Part shown: in pieces, positions 23,020 through 34,457 of the stretch
Numbering within the stretch: the first letter of the stretch is position 1
Layout of the letters: each line of letters starts with the position of its first letter
NCBI RefSeq assembly: GCF_905171775.1
Contig: NC_053497.1
Location: 33,744,764-33,808,763 of the forward strand
DNA from: Rana temporaria
Taxonomy: Eukaryota > Chordata > Amphibia > Anura > Ranidae
Direction of reading: 5' to 3'
DNA: 64,000 bases
Translations under genes and position numbers: made by a program
Notes under the pieces: generated by a model
What the model was told of the DNA's origin: nothing
What the model saw: only the letters and a program-made list of their open reading frames with translations
Databases searched by the model: none

Positions 23020-24300
23020 TAGCGATGTCCGGACTTTTAATACCTGGTCCTTGATGGGCGATGTCCTGACTTTTAAAACCTGGTCCTTAACCACTTCCAG
23101 ACCTTAGGTGTTTTTCAGATTTGGTGTTTGCAAGACTAAAACCGTTTTTTCTGCTAGAACATTACTTAAAACCCCCAAACATTATATATATTTTTTTTCT
23201 AACACCCTAGAGAATAAAATAGTGGTCATTGCAATACTTTTTGTCACACCGTATTTGCGCAGCGGTCTTACAAGCGCACTTTTTTTGGAAAAAATTCACT
23301 TTTTTGAATTAAAAAATAAGACAACAATAAATTTGGCCCAATTTTTTTATATATTGTGAAAGATAATGTTACGCCGAGTAAAATGATACCATGTCACGCT
23401 TAAAAATTGCGCCCGCTCGTGGCATGGCGTCAAACTTTTAACCTTAAAAATCTCGATAGGCGATGTTTAAAAAATTCTAGAGGTTGCATTTTTTGAGCTA
23501 CAGAGTAGCTCTAGGGCTAGAATTATTGCTCTCGCTCTAATGATCGCGGCGATACCTCACTTGTGTGATTTGAACACCGTTTTCATATGCGGCCGCTACT
23601 CGTGTATGCGTTCGCTTCTGCGCGCGAGCTCGTCGGGACGGGGCGCTTTAAAAAAAAATTTTTTTTGTTTTCTTATTTATTTTATTACTTTTTACACTGA
23701 AAAAAAATAAAAAATAAAATTGATCACTTTTATTCATATTATAAGGAATGTAAACATCCCTTGTAATAGAAAAAAGCACGACAGGTCCTCTTAAATATGA
23801 GATCTGGGGTCAAAAAGACCTCAGATCTCATATTTGGGCTTAAATGCAAAAAAAAAAAAAAATTGTCTCTTTAAGAGGCTGGGCGGGACTGAGGTTTTGA
23901 CGTCACTTCCGCCCAGCAGAGCTATGGGGACGGGCGAAGGAGATTTTTCCTTCAGTCTCGTCCCCGCTCAGCTGCCGAACGGTCCCGATCGCCTCCGCCG
24001 CTACCGACGGCTCCGGTAATCGGCGGAGAGCGGCGGGAGCCCTCTCCCGCCACCGATAACGGCGATTTTGCGGCGAATCCGCCGCGGAGACCGCCGTTAT
24101 CGTTTACCAGACCGCGCACACTAAAGATTGATACCTCGGTTGTGGCAGCAGCTGCTGCCGTTACCGAGATATCAATCTTTAAAAATTGGACGTACATCGT
24201 CGTGCGCAGGTCTGGAAGTGGTTAATAGGCGATGCCCGTCTTTTAAAGCCTGGTCCTTAATAGGCGATGTCCCGACTTTTAAAGCCTGGTCCATGAAAAA
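23020..24300. repeat. Minisatellite split by a TTAA element
   Basis: Units of about 32 bases of the form GGCGATGTCCCGACTTTTAA and AAGCCTGGTCCTTAATA lie at 23020-23090 and resume at 24222-24300. The TTAA element sits at the TTAA inside one unit. Confidence 0.85.
23087..24225. mobile_element. TTAA-flanked fold-back element (CCACTT family), inverted copy
   Basis: TTAACCACTTCCAG...CTGGAAGTGGTTAA. This is the reverse of 18835-20038: the CAGCAGCTGCTG palindrome lies near its right end and the CTAGGGCTAGAATTATTGCTC block near its left. The TTAA duplication and the surrounding minisatellite give a clear empty-site reconstruction. Confidence 0.9.
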
Positions 24301-24851
24301 GCCTCACCTGTCCAGTGAGGGTAACCCATATTGGATATCTAAGGAACTATTTGGGCTCATTCACACAAGTGGTGCTCTCTTAATAGTGGTCTGCTTTTGG
24401 ATCGTGCTTCTTAGATCATTTGCCATGTGATGAGAAGGCATTGCATCACCTCCCGCTTTAACCCCTCAAGGCCCGCCCTAGTGTTCCACAACAGAGGTGG
24501 CATTCAGTAGACACTACACCCACCAAAGCATCAGCTCGGCCACTACAGCTAAAGAGATAGCAGTTGGAGACAGCAAAAGCGCAGCTCAACCACAGGGTTT
24601 GATGCCCCCCACCGCTACTGCTAAGGAACACCTAGGGTCACCAAAAAAGTTACAATCTCACCATACAATCTGTGAGCAATCTACTTTAGATTTACCAAAA
24701 TTATGTAATATAAGGACCAACCTAATTTATCCAATTAGGCAGGCCCCTGAACTACATTGTTGTTGGTAGATCTAAAGGAGATGGTAATGTTTGTAGTGAG
24801 CTTTACTTGAAAGGGGCGCGCAGGGCAGTGAAATTATTGAGAAGCAGCTGG
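24301..24851. other. Unassigned, with a decayed hairpin MITE
   Basis: 24676-24775 resembles the AAGCCCCATACAC family (TTTAGATTTACCAAAAT, AGGCAGGCCC), lacking clear ends. Nothing else recognised. Confidence 0.45.
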
Positions 24852-25791
24852 TATAAAATCCACTCACCCAACCAATAATATATTGTGCATTAAATCCACT
24901 TACACAACCGTTCCACTCATTATTATATATTGTGTATTAAATCCACTTACCCAACAATATATTGTGTATTAAATCCACTTTCCCCAACCGTTTTATCCAA
25001 TAATATATTCTGTATTAAATCCACTTTCCCAACCATTCCATATATAGTGTATTAAATCCACTTACCCAACAATATATTGTGCATTAAATCCATTTACTCA
25101 ACCGTTCCACACATTATTATATATTGTGTATTAAATCCACTTACCCAACCGTTCCACCCAACAATATAGTGTGCATTAAATAAATTTACCCAACCGTTCT
25201 ACCCAATATTATATATATTGTGTATTAAACCTACTTAACGCAACCGTTCCACCCAACAATATATTGTGTATTAAATCCACTTACCCAACCGTTCCACCCA
25301 ACAATATATTGTGAATTAAATAAATTTACCCAATAATATATATATTGTGTATTAAACCTACTTAACGCAACCGTTCCACCCAACAATATATTGTGTATTA
25401 AATCCACTTACACAATATATTATTGGGTGGTACGGTTGGGTATTAAATCCACTTTTCCAAACGTTCCATACAATAATATATTGTGTATCGCTTATCAAGG
25501 ACCAAGCTTTAAAAGTTGGGACTTACCCAACCGTTCCACCCAACAATATATTATATCCACTAACACAACCATTCTGCCCATTATTATAGTGTGTATTAAA
25601 TCACCTAACCCAATCATATATTGTGTAATAAAGCCACTAACCTGGCAAGAGTTTAGTACCCTTGCATTGGAAATCCTCGGGAGTCCCCACCGTGAGAGAG
25701 TTGCTCCTTAGGGTACAGGAAATCAAATAAGCAGAAGAGTGGCAATATCAATTTGACGGTAAAAAAAAAGAGACTTTGGCGCTGTAAATTA

Positions 25792-25941
25792 CCGTATTTA
25801 TCGGCGTATAACACGCACCCTAACTTTAGGAGGGAAGTTTAAGGAAAAAACTTTCCACAGCCCCCTGCGTATAACATGCATGCACAGCTTATCCTCTATT
25901 TTTAGGGTAAAAAAGTGAGTGTTATACGCCAATAAATACAG
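25792..25941. mobile_element. CCGTATTTA MITE, 150-bp form
   Basis: TA|CCGTATTTATCGGCGTATAA...TTATACGCCAATAAATACAG|TA. The compact version of the family with little between the arms. Confidence 0.88.
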
Positions 25942-25943
25942 TA

Positions 25944-26529
25944 CTTTTACCACATCTGACAAATACAAACAGCTAATGCTAATCCTCCATTTTACCATAG
26001 ATTTCATGATACTTTACTGGGGACTAATTGCAATGTTTTCAGTGTTCTATATGCTGTTCTCCTCCCACCCTAGGTGGTGAGGTATTTTCTATGTTTTGCA
26101 TTCTTTTTCTTCTTTAGTTCTTGTTTCATTTCACCTCATTCTTTTTCTTTTCTTCCTGACCAGGCTCCCTAGTTCTTGGTCTTCTTTGCACACAGTAGGC
26201 TCAGGCATTAGACCCTTATTTGGGCCTTCATTAGCATTGTTTTACCTTATTTTTTTTCGACATTTTTCATTTTTGTAATAAGCCCTCTGCACTAATTTGT
26301 TATAAATGTTGCTGTACTAAGTTTTTAGGTTTTATAGGCTGGGAGGATGTGATCTTGCCCTTAGTAAATTAGGTAAAGCTTCACTTTGCAAAGAAAAAAA
26401 CGTATTTACATGCAAGGAGAAAAAAAAATAATGTATGCTTGTACATGATTGGATGATAGAAATCAGCAGAGCTTCCCCTCGGATCTAGAACAAGTGCACA
26501 GTATACAATTCCCTTTAGTAAACCACATT
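25944..26529. other. Unassigned intergenic sequence, with a palindromic MITE relic
   Basis: 26440-26525 shares GTACATGATTGGATGATAGA and AATCAGCAGAGCTTCCCCTC with the elements at 29589 and 35055. The remainder is T-rich and unrecognised. Confidence 0.45.
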
Positions 26530-26563
26530 GTGTATTATTGTCCACTTACCCAACCATTACGTC

Positions 26564-27067
26564 TAGGGTTGTCCCGATACGGATACTAGTATCGGGACCG
26601 ATACAGAGCATTTGCGCGAGTACTTGTACTCGCGCAAATGCTCCTGATGCTTCACCAATATTTTTTTTTTTCGGAGAGCGGGCGGAGAGAGCTGCTGCTG
26701 CTGTCTGGTCCCCAAAGAGAAAGCCAAGCCCTCCCCCCCTGCCTAGTCACCCATCTAGGATTGGGTGGGTGATCTGTCTATCAAAGTGCCCGGACAGGAG
26801 GGGGCTATATATGACGAGGCGCGGCGGGGAACACAAAGCTATTCAAATGAAAGCTATAATGCTGTAATGTTCCCCGCGCTGATCAACTCGGCGGCATCGG
26901 CGGGCGGGGGGGGGGGGGCTTGGCTTTCTATTTGGGGACAAGGCTGCATTTGGGGACACATGGACACATTTAAAAAAAAGTATCGGTAATTGGTATCGAC
27001 GAGTACATGAAAAAAAGTATCGGTACTTGTACTCGGTCCTAAAAAAAGTGGTATCGGGACAACCCTA
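26564..27067. mobile_element. hAT-type element (TAGGGTTGTCCCGATAC ends)
   Basis: TAGGGTTGTCCCGATACGG...GGTATCGGGACAACCCTA with 8-bp flanks ATTACGTC and ATTACACC (6 of 8 identical). Subterminal CGAGTACTTGTACTCG palindromes. No transposase. Inserted in the satellite. Confidence 0.88.
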
Positions 27068-27133
27068 ATTACACCCAACAAATATGTGGCATATTATATC
27101 CACTAACCCAACCATTTCACCCAATGATATATT

Positions 27134-27314
27134 GGGGTTTATTTACTAAAGCTGCAGAGTGCAAATTCTAGGGCAGCTGTGCATGGTAGTCAAGCAGCTT
27201 CTAACTTCAGCTTGTTCAATTAAAAAAAAAAAAAAAAACCTGGAAGCCAATTGGTTTCTATGCACAGCTTCACCAGATTTTGCACTTTCCAGTTTTAGAA
27301 AATCAACTCCCTTA
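27134..27314. mobile_element. Small palindromic MITE (GGTTTATTTACTAAAG end)
   Basis: The left end GGGGTTTATTTACTAAAGC resembles 29589. The right end TTTTAGAAAATCAACTCCC is degraded. It lies between satellite remnants. Confidence 0.55.
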
Positions 27315-27333
27315 TGAATGATATCCACTAACT

Positions 27334-27509
27334 CAGTGGCTCTCAATCCTGTCCTCAAGTACCCCCCAACAGGCCATGTTTGTAGGTTTTCCTTTATCTT
27401 GCACAGGTGCTTTAAATCAGAGTCAATGGCTTGGTATTTTGGAAAGCTATTTTATGTAAAAGAAATTCGTAAAACATGGCCCGTTGGGGACTGAGGTTGA
27501 GAACCACTG
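27334..27509. mobile_element. hAT-type MITE (CAGTGG ends) in satellite
   Basis: CAGTGGCTCTCAATCC...GGTTGAGAACCACTG flanked by CACTAACT and CACTAACC (7 of 8). CAGTGGTTCTCAACC is the classic Charlie-like hAT terminus. 176 bp. Confidence 0.9.
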
Positions 27510-27560
27510 CACTAACCCAACCATTCCACCCAATAATATATTGTGTATTAAATTCACTTA

Positions 27561-27949
27561 TGCCGCGTACACACGGTCAGAATTTTCGATGGATTAAGTC
27601 CGATGGGAGCTTTTCTTCAGATATTCCAACCGTGTGTATGCTCCATCGGACTTTTTCCTTCTGAATTTCTGACAGACTTCGATAGAGAGCAGGTTTTTCA
27701 ATTTTTCCGGTAAAAAATCCGTTCATCTGTATGGAATTCCAATGGGAAAAAAACACACATGCTCAGGATCAATTAGACTCATGCGTAGAAGCATTGAACT
27801 TCTTTTTTCTTGGCTCGTCCTAGTGTTGTATGTCACCGCGTTCTTGACGGTCCAGATTTGGTGTGACCGTGTGTATGCAAGCCAAGCTTTCCGTCGGTAA
27901 AACCATCCTATTTTTTTCCAACGGGAAATCCGTTTGTGTGTACGCGGCA
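27561..27949. mobile_element. TA-flanked hairpin MITE in satellite
   Basis: TA|TGCCGCGTACACACGGTCAG...GTTTGTGTGTACGCGGCA|TA. The flanks (CACTTA and TAACAC) match the satellite unit, so the empty site is evident. Confidence 0.87.
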
Positions 27950-27975
27950 TAACACATTAGTTACACCCAATAATA

Positions 27976-29482
27976 AATTGCATCCAGAAAGTATTCACAG
28001 CGCTTCACTTTTTTTCCACATTTTGTTATGTTACTTACTGTTGTATTCCAAAATGGAATAGGGTTTATTGTTTTTATTTATCTTTATTCTACAAACAATA
28101 CCCCATAATGACAATGTGAAAGAAGTTTGTTTGAAATCTTTGTAAAATTATAAAAAAAAAAAAAAACACATGTACATAAGTATTCACAGCCTTTGCCATG
28201 ACTCAAAACTGAGCTCATGTGTATCCTGTTTCCCCTGATCATCCTTGAGATGTTTCTACAACTTGATTGGAGTCCACCTGTGGTAAATTCAGTTGATTTG
28301 GAAAGGCACACACCTGTCGATAGAAGGTCCCACAGTTACCAGTGCATGTCAGAGCACAAACCAAGCTATAAAGTCCAAGGACAGGATTGTATCAAGCCAC
28401 GGTACAGAAAACATTCTGCAGCATTGAAGGTCCCACAGACCACAGAGGCCTCCATCATCCGTAAATGGAAGAAGTTTGGAACCACCAGGACTCTTCCTAG
28501 ATCAACTGAGCGAACGGGGGAGAATGGACTTAGTCAAGGAGGTGATCAAGAATCCGATGGTCACTCCAGAAGAACATCCATCTCTGCAGCACTCCACCAA
28601 TCAGGCCTGCATGGTAGAGTTGCCAGACAGAAGCCACTCCTCAGTAAAAGGCACGTGACAGCCAGCCTGGAGTTTGCCAAAAGGCACCTGAAGGACTCTC
28701 AGACCATGAGAAACAAAATACTCTGGTCTGATGAAACAAAGATTGAACTCTTTGGCCTGAATGGCAAGTGTCATGTCTGGAGGAAACCAGGCACCGCTCA
28801 TCACCTGGCCAATGCCATCCCTACAGTGAAGCATGGTGGTGGCAGTATCATGCTGTGGGGATGTTATCCAGCAGCAGGAACTGGGAGACTAGTCAGGTTT
28901 GAGGGAAAGATGAATGCATCCTTTATGAAGACCTGCTCTAGAGTGCTCTGGACTTCAGACTGGGGTGAAGGTTCATCTTCAAACAGGACAATGACCCTAA
29001 GCACTCAGCCAATATAACAAAGGTGTGACTACGGGCCAACTCTGTGAATGTCCTTGAAGTGGCCCAGCCAGATCCCAGACTTGAACCTGATTGAGCTGAA
29101 GAGATCTGAAAATAGCCGTGCACCAACGCTCCCCATCCAACCTGATGGAGCGTGAGAGGTCCTGCAAAGAAGAATGGGAGAAAATGCCCAAAAATAGGTG
29201 TGCCAAGCTTGTAGCATCATACTCAAAAAGACTTGAGACTGTAATTGGTGCCAAAGGTTCTTCAACAAAGTATTGAGCAAAAGCTGTGAATACTTATGTA
29301 CATGTGCTTTATTTTTCTATTATTAATACAGTTTGCAAATAAACTTCTTTTACGTTGTCATTATGTGGTATAGTTTATTGAATTTTGAGGACAATAATGA
29401 ATTTAATCCATTTTGGAATAAGGCTGTAACAAACAATAATGTGTAAAAAGTGCAGTGCTGCGACTACTTTCTGGCTGCACTG
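27976..29482 (+). mobile_element. Tc1-like DNA transposon, second family, inactive
   Basis: Ends GCATCCAGAAAGTATTCACA and, reversed, CAGTGCAGCCAGAAAGTAGT are followed at right by TA. Subterminal AATAATG and GTGTAAAAAGTG blocks. Contains a broken transposase on the plus strand. It interrupts the satellite array. Confidence 0.9.
28217..29276 (+). pseudogene. Tc1-like transposase, broken
   Basis: The first frame runs to 29017 with ASIIRKWKKFGTTRTLPRS (DNA-binding region), RRTSISAALHQSGLHG, ILWSDETKIELFG (first catalytic Asp), TVKHGGGSIMLWGC and GRLVRFEGKMNA. The second Asp motif (QDNDPKHSA) lies in another frame near 28986, and the Glu region near 29080 (PDLNLIELK) is further shifted. At least two frameshifts, so it is inactive. 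A member of a different Tc1 lineage from 7033-8616. Confidence 0.88.
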
Positions 29483-29588
29483 TATATTATTTATTAAATC
29501 CATTAACACAATCTTCCCACCCAATAATTCCACCCATTTTTTTATTGTGTATTAATTTAACAAATACAATCTTCCCATCCAATATTTT

Positions 29589-29868
29589 GGGGGTTATTTA
29601 CTAAAGTCAAATCCACTTTGCACTACAAGTGCAAAGTGCACGTTAAATTGCACTTAAAAGTGCAGTCGCTGTAGATCCGAGGGGGACATGCAACGAAAAT
29701 AAAAAAACAGCATCTTAGCTTGCCCATGATTGGATGATAAAAATCAGAAGAGCTTTTACTCATTTCAGATCTACCCCTCAGATTTACAGCGACTGCACTT
29801 CCAATGCAATTTCAAGTACACTTTTCACTTGTAGTGCAAAGTGGACTTGCCTTTCGTAAATAACACCC
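29589..29868. mobile_element. Palindromic MITE (GGGTTATTTACTAAAG ends)
   Basis: GGGGGTTATTTACTAAAGTC pairs with CTTTCGTAAATAACACCC. The arms contain CCACTTTGCACTACAAGTGC and its mirror. A second full copy lies at 35055-35343. Confidence 0.8.
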
Positions 29869-29876
29869 ATTGTGTA

Positions 29877-30379
29877 TTAAAGTGGAGGTTCAACCGGAAA
29901 TGAAAATTTTTAACATTAGATTGATGCTCATTTTGTCAAGGGGGAATCGGCTAGTTTTTTTTTAAAACGAAGCAGTACTTACCGTTTTAGAGAGCGATCT
30001 TCTCCGCCGCTTCCGGGTATGGGCTGCGGGACTGGGCGTTCCTATTTGATAGAAGCCTGTCGGAAGACTGTCAATCGCGTCATGATTTTTCTAAAGTAGC
30101 CGAACGTCGGTGCGCAGGCGCCGTATAGAGCCGCACCGACGTTCGGCTTCTTTCGGCTACTCGTGACGCGATAGATGCGACCGTGGGAAGCCTTTCGGAA
30201 GACTGTCAATCAAATAGGAACGCCCAGTCCCGAAGACCATACCCGGAAGCGGAGGAGAAGATCGCTCTCTAAAACGGTAAGTACTGCTTCGTTTTTAAAA
30301 AAAAATAGCCGATTCCCCTAGACAAAATGAGCATCAATCTAATGTTAAAAAAAAAAATTCGGATGAACTCCCGCTTTAA
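29877..30379. mobile_element. Short TTAA element (AAAGTGG type) in satellite
   Basis: TTAAAGTGGAGGTTCAACC...GAACTCCCGCTTTAA. The ~200-base arms are near-complementary (AGAGCGATCTTCTCC mirrored at 30260, CGTCGGTGCGCAGGCGCCG centre). TTAA is duplicated within the satellite unit GTATTAAATCC. Contains ACGGTAAGTACTGC on one arm and its mirror on the other. Confidence 0.9.
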
Positions 30380-30470
30380 ATCCACTTACCCTACCATTCC
30401 ATATATTTTATTTTGTATTAAACGAACAAAAACAATCTTTCCACCCAATAATATATTGTGACACAACCAA

Positions 30471-30939
30471 AAGAAAACACAGGAGACACCAGAGAAAGTG
30501 TAGAACCATTTATACAAATATAACAGTATACAGTATCGGTTTCTGGCAGCCCTCATTTAGAAAATAAGTTAAGTTCTTTAACAAGCTCCAAGCCATCATG
30601 CATCTTGCACAGCAGTAACGGCGTACGGCCTGGTGCGAGCTGAGGTCCAGTAACAAACGTCGTCCATCTTCTCCAGATGCGCAGACGGAAAGACTCAAAA
30701 ATGGCTACTTCACGCTTTGTTTTTGTTTGTTTTTTCAAAATGGCTGATTCGGTCAGTTTAGATTTAAAAATGGCTGCTTCTGCCTGTCAAACAGTTCCGG
30801 TGAGACCTGATTGGAGGACAATGGCTGGTGAAGAAGGAATTATATGTTTTTAAGCCTGAATGTGGATGAGCACTCACAGCTGAGGGAACCCGGAAGAGGA
30901 AAATGTTTCCTTTTCAGTCAACATTTTTGTATTGTTTTT
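30471..30939. other. Unassigned sequence downstream of the SIPA1-like gene
   Basis: Short frames only. No exon or transposon end recognised. Confidence 0.45.
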
Positions 30940-31771
30940 ATATATTAAAAAAAATACTTTAATGCTTGCCTTATTCTCACCAACAGATAAGCCAACGGTA
31001 AATGCAAATTCCAAAATTCAAGTATAAATAATATCTTTACTTTGACGATACACAGAAATGTACAATGCTGAGAAGGAATTTCAATGTAAACTTGCAGTTT
31101 GTAATTTGCACAAATTTTAAGATATTTCTAGCAAATCGACAAAGATGCAGGTAAGGTCAGTTCTTCCCCCATTAACAAAACAGATGGAATACTATATACA
31201 TGTCATATTAACAAAATATACATGGAAATCTCTCGCACCCAGTTAGACTGAGGTCATAATAAAATAAATTTGTATGAAACGTAACTGTTCATTCAGACAC
31301 CTTTTTACCCCTTGCGTATAATCATTTTCCTATACAGCATTAAATATATATATTCATATATAACATTATTTTCCAGGAGGTTTGCATTGCCCTTGCCGGG
31401 AGTCTATTTTGCATAATTCCTGATGCAAGGTGTTTTTTTATTTTTTGTGTGAAGACAATGAGGCAAAAATACAATTTTTTTTCTTATATAATCGCCCCTG
31501 TCAGGGTTTTAATTTGTACAAATCTACAAAGCAAGGAAAAAAAATGTTTTTTTTTTCTGTACATAAAGAAATGTGTTGTTGATACAAAGTGACAAGTGTG
31601 AAATCTTGCATCCATGATAAAAAAATGAAGCCCCACAATGCACTGCAGGACATGTCAAGGGAAAGGCCGCCCCCCGATGTATCTGGAGAATGCAATGCCC
31701 AATATGTACCATTGTGTCAGCACTCTGGCCCCCGTGGCAGGTTCAGTCACCTCAATAAAAGGAGAAGGGAG
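30940..31771 (-). other. Probable 3' untranslated region and downstream flank of the SIPA1-like gene
   Basis: The sequence directly downstream of the stop looks unique and AT-rich, without recognised transposon ends. On the minus strand an AATAAA signal lies at 31442-31437, and ATTAAA variants lie near 31513-31508 and 30963-30958. A cleavage site about 15-30 bases past any of these is plausible. The true end cannot be chosen without transcript data, so the lower boundary is nominal. Confidence 0.4.
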
Positions 31772-31921
31772 CTAATGATCCTTTTTCTCCACCGTGCCAG
31801 TAATTATTTTGGCAAATTTCTTTAGCTGCTCACTGGCTGAGTGTGATTCTATCTGAAGCCGCTGGTTATTCTGTCGGAGATTGGCCACCTCCATCTGCAG
31901 AGCCTCTTTGTCCAGCTTCTC
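31772..31921 (-). CDS. SIPA1L3: SIPA1-like protein, terminal coding exon (C-terminal coiled coil)
   Basis: The acceptor TGTCTGTAG lies just above 31921. It is followed in phase 0 by 49 codons and a TAG stop at 31774-31772. The translation continues the coiled coil (EKLDKEALQ, EVANLRQNNQRLQ, ASEQLKKFAKI) and ends VEKKDH. The charged heptads and the LRQNNQRLQ-E-S...A-EQL-KFA pattern match the C-terminus of SIPA1-like proteins, where it mediates self- or partner association (family knowledge). With the four upstream exons it gives 669 bp, 222 residues plus stop, without a frame break. About 8.3 kb of repeat-rich intron separates it from the previous exon. Confidence 0.88.
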   Translation of the reverse strand, partial: EKLDKEALQMEVANLRQNNQRLQIESHSASEQLKKFAKIITGTVEKKDH

Positions 31922-33271
31922 CTACAGACATACACGTGAAGGAGGATGGAGAGAATGAGAGATGAAATATAACATTCACATTAAAGCTAAAGCGGTCACA
32001 AAGTGCTTCATGTAAACAGAGCTCGTCCACTTTTACCACAGTGCTGGAATACAGCCGATATTAACTGCAGTGTATAGTCTTTTCAATATTTTATTTCCTT
32101 CATTTATATTATTCTCCAGAGCAAACTGTCCAGCAGGTGTAACTACGATGAGACCTGGGGCAAACTATAATGCTGCCAGAGGTGTAACCACCCTATAGCA
32201 CTTTTACTGCTACAGGGAGGCAGTTCTGTGCAGGATCACGTATATATACACGGGATTCTGCACATCGACCTGCAGGGGGCGCCTGTGTATGCCCCCGACG
32301 GGTCACTTCTGTTATGATAATTCACAGCAAAAGCCGATTTGGGGGTGCCGGGCACTCCATGTCCTCCGGCACCTGCCGGTAAACCAAATAGATAGGGGGT
32401 TTTGCCTATGTCAACAAGGCAGATTGTCATAATAGTTGCATACAGTTATAGAGGAACAGAGGGGGAGCCCTTCAATATTTGTTCTCATACAACATTTCTG
32501 CAACACGATGATTTTAAATTTCACACAAAATTCTCCTTCTAGGTTGTACATGACCTCATAAAAGGCCTCTGATCAGTTCATGGTATTCAAGATCCTGGGC
32601 TGGCCATGTCATGTCGGTGATACTGAAACAAAGTCTAATAATGACTCCTGAATGATCAATGGGGTTGGTACATAAACTACAGGAAGTTGGGGCTGTAAAT
32701 CAGTTTCAGGATTAGGTGTTCCCAGAAAATAAGGATACAGGCTACCGCTAACCATGGAATTCTATGTGGCGGATGGGTGACCTGATGTACACAAGCTCTC
32801 AATGTAAGCCCTGCATGTACTTTCTACAATACGTCTGACTGAAGGTTCATCCAACACTACACCTACTCGCAGCCACATTTCAAAACGTATCCATCAAGCC
32901 CTGTAAAGAGATTGCTATACTGACCTGTTCTGCAGCCGGTACCCATGCTGAGCTGTCAGCGGTGGCTTCTCTGTGCAAGCGGGTGCAGAGGAGGAAGCCG
33001 ACAACGGAAGCCCCATAGTAAGTCTGAGGGGGACGTCACTTCCCAGGCATTTTACAGCCATTGTCAGCTTTCTGTCTGTACACAGCAGCCGCCGCTGGAG
33101 ACTGGACTGGATCGGCTGCAGAAAAGGTAAGTATAGCGATTTTTTCTTTACGGGGGTACATAAATTAGGTTTAGAACGTGGCTGTAAGTAGGTTTAGCGT
33201 TAGATTAGGTTTTGGCTGAACTTCTACGTTAAAGGATAACCGCAGTGTACTTTCAATAACTACAGTTTTTA
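31922..33271. other. Intronic sequence of the SIPA1-like gene
   Basis: No further exon found. Between about 32880 and 33235 the sequence resembles the short TTAA group (GAAAAGGTAAGTATAGCG, end CTACGTTAAAGG), but I could not fix the ends. Confidence 0.45.
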
Positions 33272-33612
33272 AGGTATTCGTCCCCTTTTACACGGGCCCT
33301 TCTATTGGACAGACTCTGCTTGCTCAGCACAGCAGAGACGGACCCAGTCCTGCTCTCCTCTATGGGGAGAGCGAGTGAAAACAGACCATCTGCCTGTCCG
33401 TTTTCATCCCATCATATCTGATCCGATACGCCAGACGGATGGAAAATAGGACCACCATCCGTCTAGTTTTTGCAGATCGGATAGCAGCGGATGTCAGCAG
33501 ACATGTCATCGCTGTCATCCGCCGCTCCATAGGGGTGAATAGAGGGTCCAATCAGGTCAGCTTGAAAAACTGACAGGCTGAACTGATCGGACAGCCCATG
33601 TGAAAGGGGCCT
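33272..33612. mobile_element. AGGCCCC-type TA-flanked MITE
   Basis: TA|AGGTATTCGTCCCCTTTTACACGGG...CATGTGAAAGGGGCCT|TA. Internal CCATCCGTC and GGACAG inverted segments. Shares its design with 34458 and 49449. Confidence 0.78.
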
Positions 33613-34457
33613 TAGTGTCTTATGAAACATAAGAAACATGTTTACTTAAAATTAACATTGTTACTTGCTGTTCTACATTTTGATTAAGGTATATTGCATA
33701 CAGATCTGTAACTACTTCCCCTAGTGTTCATTTGTATATGAGGGACTAGGACTAGTTACCCAGGGATAGGTTCATTCAAAGGTATATAGTGAAGCAATTC
33801 TACTTCTGCATATTACATAAAGTTACTTAGTAGATGAGGTTGAAAAAAGACTCAAGTCCAACCTATGTGTGTGATGTCAGTATTAAGTTATGCATGACTT
33901 ATCAGGAAGCATATGGAATGATAAAATATGGCTGTATAAATGTTTATAGGCTATGCACACATAAGTTATATAACATATGAATGCTGACATTGTTAATGTA
34001 AAAGTATAACTAAGGACATTTTTGTATAATGATATTAAAATTATTATTAAAATAATAATTTTGCTGAGGCCAATAGAACACCGGTCAGGTTTTTATTGCT
34101 GTATGTTGTCCTGATCACCTATGCCACTGTGGCAGTCAGAGTAAATCCCCATTTGTGAGTTGCCACCAAAAGAGGAATAGAGGGGGAGTCTTTCAATCAT
34201 TCTCGTAAGTGTGATTTCCTCCACATTGGAATACCGGAAGTGAAGGAAAATCACCATTGTAAGACACAGATGGCAAAAAAAAAAAAAAAAAAACCCCGAG
34301 TGTGGCTTTAACCCTCCCTTATGCTATTCAAAATGACAAAGTTTTGGCTTTTGAATATTTCAAAGCTCATCACAATCATATTTAAGTCCATGCACATGGC
34401 TGTGTTGTTATCCATATTCCCCCACTTACAGAACTAGAGGCAAACATACTAATCTTA
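33613..34457. other. Intronic sequence, unassigned
   Basis: AT-rich. An A run lies at 34275-34292. No exon recognised. Confidence 0.45.

Larger units (their letters stand above)
24852..30470. repeat. ~45-bp satellite array broken by transposons
   Basis: The unit approximates GTGTATTAAATCCACTTACC, CAACCGTTCCACCCAACAAT, ATATT. It is nearly continuous at 24852-25640. Short remnants then appear at 26530-26560, 27070-27133, 27315-27333, 27510-27560, 27950-27975, 29483-29588, 29869-29880 and 30380-30470, each separated by one inserted element. The array therefore predates the insertions. Confidence 0.88.

Noticed and set aside
28084..28311. Minus-strand frame opposite the Tc1 5' region
   Set aside because: A shadow frame over the terminal repeat and N-terminal transposase region.
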